In this document: piece after piece, positions 57,007 to 64,000 of the stretch
Layout: every line of letters starts with the position of its first letter
Position numbering within the stretch: position 1 is the first letter of the stretch
Assembly: GCF_000001735.4 (NCBI RefSeq)
Contig: NC_003071.7
Coordinates: 16,653,443 to 16,717,442, forward strand
Source: Arabidopsis thaliana
Taxonomy: Eukaryota; Streptophyta; Magnoliopsida; Brassicales; Brassicaceae
Direction: 5' to 3'
DNA: 64,000 nucleotides
The notes under the pieces: model-generated
Told to the model about the DNA's origin: nothing
What the model saw: the letters and a program-made list of their open reading frames with translations, nothing else
Databases searched by the model: none
Position numbers and translations under genes: made by a program

Positions 57007-57977
57007 TTCCACTTAAAAATGATAAAGTGAGACTAAAGAAACTAAATTTTGGGGTAGAGAAAATGGAGGGCCTAGACGAAGCTTGGAGCTCGTACAAGGT
57101 GGACAGCGCGAATTGGCGCTGTCTCTTTAACCTCTGTAACTGTTTTTAACAGAGGAAGGAAGAGAGAAAGAAAAAAAGCTGCGTAAGAATTTGCTTAAGG
57201 TTGAAGAAGAAGTTTCTTGGGTTTATATAGTTATCGGAAGACGGAAGGATGAACGGTCAGGGTTTGTGGGATGACCTAAATCTAACGGCTTATATTATTT
57301 GTAGTAGTATCAATGGGATGGGCCAATATTGCCCAACATGTTTAACATTATGAATCTTTTTCCTATTGGGCTAAAAGCTCTTTCGACCCACATCTCAAGC
57401 CCAACTGAGATCCATTCATTGTAATTCATACTTTATTATTTTTTATAGTAACCAATAAGAAAATGGTTGACTTAACAGAGAAAATGGTTGACCCAAACAA
57501 ATACTATATTATTTTTTTAATTCGATTTCATTCAAAGAAGCATTTTTGGGAGACGAGGAGGCGATCCACGGCTTATTCTTAAGAAACCTTCCACAGTCGC
57601 CGCCGATTTTATCTTCTCCGCCGTAAGTACTCTCTTTCCCTATCGAATCTGAACGAAACAGCTCAGCACATTGTCATCTCTGTAGCAAAATTAAGTTCGT
57701 GTTTTTGTGTTTTGTTGTGATTCTGTTTAGGTTTCATTTGGGTTTGAATTTTAGGGTATTTTTGGTTTATCTCTAGTGTTACTGATTCGGGATTTTTGGG
57801 AAAGAGCTCAACTTTTGTTTTGTTTCATCTTTCGTTGATTTTGTTGTTACATAGGTTTGAAAAAAGGGATCACTTGTTTGGTTGCCTTTGTTTGTTTGTT
57901 TGATTATAACCCAAAGACTTATACTTTTGGTCCTCCAATTTCTTCTGAAACTACAGGGAATTGTGAGGGATCAACAA
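57007..57977. promoter_or_regulatory. Divergent promoter and leaders of RPP0A (-) and the acidic protein gene (+)
   Basis: Site II motifs: TGGGCC at 57319-57324, GCCCAA at 57331, TGGGCT at 57367-57372 and AGCCCA at 57398-57403. A leader intron of the plus-strand gene is likely from GT at 57623 (CCGTAAGTA) to AG at 57956 (CTACAG). The same motif cluster can serve both genes. Coordinated expression is inferred. Confidence 0.6.
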
Positions 57978-59411
57978 ATGGCTCCCAGAGGAAGAAGAAA
58001 GGTATAAGCTGTACTGTTTTTTTTGTTTTGTTTTTCCAAATTAAAATGCTGGCTAACAAGTAAAGATATGAGCTTTTGAATCATATAGTTTTTAGAGAGT
58101 ATAGTGGAAAACTAAGATAAAAGCATAGACATAGACATTAGAGTAGAATGACTATATAGATGAAGTATTTGAATGACATGATTGTTGAAGTTAACATTTT
58201 GTTTCTCTCTACGACTTCTGTGTACTCAACGTTGAGAACACTGATGAGATAAGTTTACAAATACTTCTTTTTATGATGGGTGTTCTTGTTTTTTTCCTTC
58301 TATGATTATCTCTCTTTTCTATGCTTTTAAATTGCTACTTTTCTTTTGCTTTTTTGCAGAAGGCTGGATTGATGCGAGAGGATGCAGCACGAGATCGCAT
58401 GAGAGGATTTGGGTTTCATGAGCATGTTATCAGTGAGAGTATTAAGGAACTGTTAGAGGTTTGTTCGCTAGTTTTAGGGTCTCCATTTTTCCGTTGTTGA
58501 TAACATTTTCCTTGCAACTTGAAAATAACGTTTTACCCACTTTGGATTTCAGGTCTACGAAGACCAATGGTTTTTGATTGAAGATGATAGCTATGGTCCC
58601 CTCCTTGCTATCTGCCTTGAAAAGCAAGAGGAAAAAGAGAAACAATTGGCTGAAGTACAAGCCAACCAATTGCCTGAGAATCACAATGAAGAGATGGCTG
58701 AGGAAGAACAACCCAATCAATTGGCTGTGGAAATACACGAAGAAGAGAAGGTGATTTGTTTTTCTTCCTTCTCGTTCTCTTTCTGTGCAGGTTCACAAAT
58801 CTGTTGCTTCCATTGTTGGGATTCGTTTTGCTGGCATTATTAGAAACCATTGACAGAATTCTTGAACTTGGTTTACCCAAATGGTATGTAACTTGCAGCA
58901 TGATCCATCTTTTGTAATACAGGAGCAGGAGCAGGACATGCATATTGAGTATGGAAGAGACCAAGCTGATGAGTTATCAATCAATAGCGAAGCAGTCAAT
59001 GACCCATCACCAGCAGCTATTCATTTGGGAGAAGCATCATCAGATTATGCACAAAGTTCTGTTCGAGGTAATAAAAGCTTTTTTACTCATATCCATACCA
59101 ATCTCAACATAAGAAATGAAACATTCTTTTACTGCGGTCAAAATAATTGATTAGGTGTGGAGAATCTTCATTGTGGATGGCTAATTGATGAGGAGGAGAC
59201 GGATCCTGAGGAGGAAACGGATCCAGAGGAGAAGGAGACCGAGCCAGAGGATCCAAAGGAGAAGGAGACGGAGCCAGAGGAGGATAGTGATGGTGATGAT
59301 GATGAGATCATTCAGCTTACTCCAGAACCTCTTTGTGAAGAACTTCAAGAGCTTCTCAGGGAAGTACGTGGACAGAAGAGGAGGAAGAAAGAGATGAGGT
59401 GGGACAAGTAA
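57978..59411 (+). CDS. Acidic protein annotated as nucleolar histone methyltransferase-related
   Basis: Position fits AT2G40020; the name is from memory and no SET or other catalytic domain is visible. Exons: 57978-58001, 58360-58458, 58553-58750, 58899-59067 (or from 58923) and 59155-59411, giving 248 or 240 residues. The first exon is only eight codons, MAPRGRRK. Exon 4 has two in-frame AG acceptors 24 bases apart, which would add or drop eight residues (HDPSFVIQ). The protein is mostly Glu-rich and coiled-coil-like (KQEEKEKQLAEVQ). Exon 5 has an imperfect acidic repeat (ETDPEEETDPEEKETEPEDP), then a basic tail (RGQKRRKKEMRWDK), fitting a nuclear or nucleolar adaptor. Function unknown. Confidence 0.85.
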
Positions 59412-60363
59412 AGGAGCTATGGAGCTCCTGTAAGTAGCAAATTGATATATATGTTAGGAAGCCAAATAGTAGTAGTAAGCTATAGTATTGTGGTGAAAAA
59501 AGGTAAAACGACCCATCTTAACATCTCTTGAGATATTGGTTTTTAATAATTTGTGATGGAGTAGAGAAAGCAGATAGTCTTTATCAGTAGTTGTATGAGT
59601 CATACAATAGTACCCGAACCCACTTATCCAAAGATCAATGTCGAAAGTGGAAACCAAATCCCTCTAAAGTAAATTGAATAGCCAGTCTAAAAGTTAGACC
59701 AAATCTGAAAGTCGGTTTAATTGCAATTATACCTTCTAAATGCAAGAACCAATATCAACCGGTACTTCATATTCTTTTGATTTTTGATTTGTACATATAA
59801 ACTTTTTTTTGTACATATAAACTTAAATGCAAGTATAGCTTGACTTGTATTTTACACATCAGCGGAAAAGTTTGAGAGAGGAAGCATATTGTATTTCGTT
59901 TGGTTACAACTTTTGCTAACTTTTACAATAAATGGAATGAAATTTTTTTCCACTTAATTCCTCCTGAATAGAAAGAAATTGATGCAATTTTGTTCCCTTT
60001 TTAAATCCATGAGCCAATAAGTGCATCTCCAATTATATTCCAAATTTCACTCTAAATACTAATTTAGAAAAAATCCTTTTAATACCACTATATTCTCAAC
60101 TCTAAAAGGGAGTGATGAATATGGTATGATATCATCTGTCACTTCATTTTGGAGTTACCCTTTACTTTTTATTTACAAAATATTTTCCTAAATTTATACT
60201 CATGTTCTTCATTTATGTGTAAACAAAATTATATAAATGAAGAAAAAGAGTTATTGTTAACCTTCTCCATGTTTTCATTATAAATTGATATGAGCATTGG
60301 TTACCGTTCTTTCGGATAAAAACGAAGTTTATCTCTTGAAAACATTGTTCCTTTCATATTCAT

Positions 60364-60727
60364 ATCGCATCAATATATAATTGAAAAGTTCATTTATGGT
60401 GATCGATCAAATATATAACAAAATAAAATGAAAAAATACTTTAACATTTTATATATAATTTTTGAAGACAAAAGAGCTGTTTTTTTGTCTTTAATTGATT
60501 GGTCAACTGTTTACATATTCATTTTTTTGGTATGAACTATTTACAAATTCATGAATACAAAAAATATCTCAAATTTTTTTTTACAAGTCGATCCACTTAG
60601 TTCTTACCGTTTTTTTGGTATAACCATTATTTTATAAAACATCGTTCCCGCTAGATTTTTATCGCATCAAACATAGCGTACTACAAACGGAAACGGTCAT
60701 CTATGGCGATCGATCAAATATACAACA
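60364..60727. repeat. Diverged duplicated sequence
   Basis: ATCGCATCAA at 60364-60373 and 60661-60670. A following block (TATGGTGATCGATCAAATAT at 60395; TATGGCGATCGATCAAATAT at 60702) matches at 24 of 26 bases over its full length. The copies lie about 300 bases apart in the same orientation. Probably an old transposon or segment duplication. Confidence 0.75.
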
Positions 60728-61355
60728 CCAAAATCGAATCCAAAAAATAGTTTACTTGAAGTATTTATATGTTTTGCTTCACTGCTAATTCTATGGTTTT
60801 GAAATCCTTTATTCTTCTCAAAAAAAAAAAAAGTTTGTCAATGGTTGTTGACATGGTCTTGCATAATATGTGGATAAATATTTGTTTTAATCATTTTCAT
60901 CATCATTGCATATTCCCAAGTGTTATCAATTGTTTGACAAATAAAGAAAAATTAAAATTGATACCTTTTTATTTTAGTTAATTAATAACGAAACTGAAAA
61001 TATTTCTCCCTTTGCATGCAATGTGGGTTTTAAAGACGGAAGCTGAAGAGTGAAGAAGAACAAAAGATTTTTGAGAGAGAAAAGTAGAGTCACTCCAAAA
61101 TTGTTCTCTCGCAATCTTCTTTCTCGGTTTCCTCTTTTAAGAAAAAGTCCGCCATTTTCACTCTCACTCAGATTTCTTCCCTCTTCTCACCTGCAAAAAC
61201 CCTTGTTTCCCGCTGTTTCGTTTCTTCTCCGGTTGAGGAACCAAAACGGGTCAAATACGCAGCTGAATCATCGAATTCTTAGGTATTTTCGTCTTACCCA
61301 ACTCTTATCTTTAGATGTTTTTCCGGGAAAAGAGCTCGATCATGACTCCGCCGTG

Positions 61356-61377
61356 TTTTTTTTTGGGGGGGGGGGGG
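61356..61377 (+). repeat. T9G13 homopolymer tract
   Basis: Nine T followed by thirteen G with no interruption, in the NRPE1 leader or leader intron. Long G runs are rare in this genome. Confidence 0.9.
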
Positions 61378-61646
61378 TTTCTCCGAAATGGGTTTCAAAT
61401 GTAGGTTACTCTAGGTTTGAAAGTTCGGATTTTTTGGTTCACTGTGTGTTACTACAGCTTCGATTTTGTGTAAACGAGTATAAAAATTGTATCTTTTACA
61501 GATTTGAGAACTTGTTCTTCAAAGACTTGATTTTTCTTTGTATCAAGTTAGTGAGCTCAAATGTCTTTGTTTCTCTGTTTGTTTACATCTGATAAGAGCT
61601 AACTCGGTCTCGCTGGTGTGTGATTTTCGCTCGTTAGGGTTTTTTC

Positions 61647-64000
61647 ATGGAGGAAGAATCTACATCAGAGATTCTTGACGGAGAGATTGTTGGAATCACA
61701 TTTGCTCTTGCTAGTCACCATGAAATAGTAAGTTATAAGAGTTATACTCTCTGGAATTGATCCATCTTGTTCTGCATCAATGTTTATCATGGGTTTTACA
61801 TAACTGAAGGATTTCGAATAGCTAAAACCTCTATGTTTTGGTTATCTTTGGCACTAAATTCACTATAATTGTACTCAAGCTCTGTGTGATGCTAAGTGCT
61901 ACACTTTTGCATATAAATGTTGTTCTGCGATATATCCTCTGTCACTATTCCATTTCTCACTGGACTGTAATTCTTTCTTGCAGTGTATTCAATCGATTAG
62001 TGAATCCGCAATTAATCATCCCAGTCAACTCACTAACGCATTCTTGGGGTTACCTCTTGAATTTGGTAAATGTGAATCTTGCGGTGCGACAGAACCAGAT
62101 AAATGTGAAGGTAATCCAGTTCCGTAGTTGCTATATTTTTGTTCTTACATCATTTGTTGGAATACTTCTTCAGATATCGGTATTTGTTTCTACATTTTCA
62201 GGTCATTTTGGTTATATTCAGCTTCCAGTGCCAATATACCATCCTGCTCATGTTAATGAGTTGAAACAAATGCTGAGCCTTCTGTGCTTGAAATGTCTGA
62301 AGATAAAGAAGGCAAAGGTATTACCTCATTGAGTTTTCTTAAATTCCATGTGATCCACACATAAATAAACCATATAAAATCTCGACTAATCTTTTTCACC
62401 TTTCTGAGTACAGGGCACAAGTGGTGGTCTGGCGGATCGCTTGTTGGGTGTCTGTTGTGAGGTGAGTAATGGCATATACATTCTGATTGTTTCCTTTTAA
62501 GTTTTACCTGAAAGCAAGTTGATAGATGTTTCTTATGTGAACCTGGTTCAGCATTTAGTTAGTTTTTCTAAGTTTTCCTTCAACTAGTTGCATGTTAGAA
62601 AACTTGCTAATTCAAATCTAAATAGTATTTGTGCTTCTTTTGATCCATTCAGTGAAAGTAACATTAATCAATGCTTGTGAAGCAGTAGCTATTGGTATTT
62701 TCGTGGCATCATGAAACATTCACTGCTTTATGTTATTTTGGATGTTATTATTGCTGAACGTCTTGGATTTTTAACTACTATATTACTTTATTAGGAAGCT
62801 TCGCAAATCTCAATCAAAGATAGAGCATCAGATGGTGCCTCATATCTAGAACTGAAGCTCCCATCTAGGTCAAGACTGCAGCCTGGTTGCTGGAATTTCC
62901 TGGAAAGATATGGTTATCGCTATGGAAGCGATTACACGCGTCCCCTGCTGGCAAGAGAGGTTTTTACTTTCTTCTGTGTGTTTATGTTTCTGTTTATGTA
63001 GGATTTTATGGTGACGTTCTTTTTGTTCATTTGGAATCATTCTCTATCTTTAAGATCTTTTCTTTCTGGAAACTGATGATTATGTACTTTCCGTGTCCTT
63101 TTCCATATGGTGGGAAAACAAATAGGTTAAGGAAATTCTAAGACGGATCCCCGAAGAATCAAGAAAGAAACTCACGGCAAAGGGACATATTCCTCAAGAA
63201 GGATACATACTAGAGTATCTTCCTGTCCCGCCTAACTGTTTGTCAGTGCCAGAGGCTTCTGATGGTTTCAGCACCATGTCAGTGGTAAGTTGAAACTAAA
63301 TTACTATGTTGAGTTGAATGCTTTGGCTTGTGTTGTAACCCCTGGATTTGTGTCATTCTTATTTTCAGGATCCTTCCAGAATTGAGCTAAAGGACGTTCT
63401 GAAGAAAGTCATAGCCATAAAAAGCTCTAGGTCTGGCGAGACAAACTTTGAGTCGCATAAGGCTGAAGCCAGTGAGATGTTTAGAGTGGTGGATACCTAT
63501 CTCCAGGTGAGGGGTACTGCAAAAGCGGCAAGAAACATTGATATGAGATACGGGGTGTCTAAGATCTCGGATAGTTCATCTTCAAAAGCTTGGACAGAAA
63601 AAATGAGAACACTTTTCATCCGTAAGGGTTCAGGTTTCTCTTCCCGTAGCGTCATCACTGGAGATGCTTACCGACATGTGAATGAGGTAGGGATCCCAAT
63701 AGAAATTGCGCAGAGAATCACATTTGAGGAAAGGGTTAGTGTCCACAATAGAGGTTATCTACAAAAGTTGGTAGACGACAAGTTGTGTTTGAGTTATACT
63801 CAAGGTTCTACGACCTATTCTTTAAGGGATGGATCCAAGGGGCACACTGAGCTTAAACCCGGGCAGGTTGTTCATCGCAGGGTCATGGATGGGGATGTTG
63901 TGTTTATCAACAGACCCCCGACAACACATAAACATTCTCTTCAAGCGCTTCGGGTGTATGTTCATGAAGACAACACCGTGAAGATTAACCCTCTGATGTG
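61647..64000 (+). CDS. NRPE1: RNA polymerase V largest subunit NRPE1 (5' part, cut by window end)
   Basis: Largest subunit of plant-specific RNA polymerase V, which makes scaffold transcripts for RNA-directed DNA methylation. Exons: 61647-61727, 61984-62110, 62202-62317, 62414-62461, 62795-62959, 63126-63284, and 63369 to beyond 64000, about 442 residues of a protein near 1976. The start MEEESTSEILDGEIVG is the family N-terminus. The clamp zinc module is CESCGATEPDKCEGHFGYIQ followed by CLKCLK. Later clamp/lid sequence such as INRPPTTHKHSLQALRV matches the conserved Pol largest-subunit region. The catalytic DFDGD motif and the AGO-binding tail lie beyond the window. Introns are GT-AG. Confidence 0.97.

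Larger units (their letters stand above)
59412..61646. other. Intergenic region and NRPE1 leader
   Basis: 59412-60290 is the 3' flank of the acidic protein gene and AT-rich DNA. 60364-60727 holds two diverged copies of one sequence. 61050-61646 is the NRPE1 leader, including a T9G13 tract at 61356-61377 and a possible leader intron from GT at 61283 to AG at 61637. The long open frame at 61050 starts at GTG and is not taken as a gene. Confidence 0.5.

Noticed and set aside
61050..61592. 180-codon open frame in the NRPE1 leader
   Set aside because: Starts at GTG and runs through the T9G13 tract and probable leader intron; the real gene starts at 61647.
1..64000. tRNA, rRNA, CRISPR, phage or bacterial mobile elements
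   Set aside because: No tRNA B-box with matching arms was found by eye, and all coding content is plant nuclear; a tRNAscan run would settle the tRNA point.

Overview
The window is nuclear DNA of Arabidopsis thaliana. Reconstructed spliced proteins match known Arabidopsis genes over their full lengths, including COI1, ISA1, ProT1, PXN, HSPRO2 and the start of NRPE1. Their order is what I recall for chromosome 2 from about AT2G39880 to AT2G40030. Introns are short and AT-rich with GT-AG borders (one exception, below). Intergenic DNA is AT-rich. There are no operons, CRISPR arrays, phage genes or rRNA, and I saw no tRNA. Locus names come from memory of the Arabidopsis map; exon borders were read from the sequence and checked by reading frame, and the total length agrees with the remembered family length where I know it.

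Layout. 0-11 kb: a 3' fragment of an upstream gene (probably MYB25, +), proline transporter ProT1 (+), LIM protein WLIM2a (+), an ARM-repeat-type protein (+) and a membrane-anchored HAD-IIIB phosphatase-like gene (-). 12.6-22 kb: isoamylase ISA1 (+, 18 coding exons) tail to tail with jasmonate receptor COI1 (-). 23-33 kb, all minus: a Ser/Pro-rich protein of unknown function, signal peptidase subunit SPC25 (with a U12-type AT-AC intron) and peroxisomal NAD carrier PXN. 34-36.5 kb: a one-exon C2-like small protein (+) and a BAHD acyltransferase (-). 36.5-44.9 kb: 8.4 kb with no gene I can support. 44.9-48.5 kb: eIF3f (-) and HSPRO2 (-). 48.5-55.1 kb: mostly empty, but with a 48-residue membrane microprotein ORF, a GC-richer island of ABRE/G-box motifs and two weaker small ORFs. 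55-64 kb: ribosomal stalk protein P0 (-) sharing a divergent promoter with an acidic nucleolar-type protein (+), then the 5' part of NRPE1 (+), cut by the window end.

The genes do not form one pathway. They are independent plant genes for amino-acid transport, starch debranching, hormone perception, secretion, peroxisomal NAD import, translation and RNA-directed DNA methylation. From memory, MYB25, ProT1, WLIM2a and HSPRO2 have duplicates in a collinear block on chromosome 3 (MYB109, ProT2, WLIM2b, HSPRO1), which supports reading the window as part of an old segmental duplication.

I found no convincing undescribed multi-gene system. The best leads are the AT-AC intron of SPC25, the microprotein ORF flanked by near-identical direct repeats, leader uORFs in ProT1 and COI1, the altered HAD motif in the membrane-anchored phosphatase-like protein, and an ABRE cluster with no obvious target gene.
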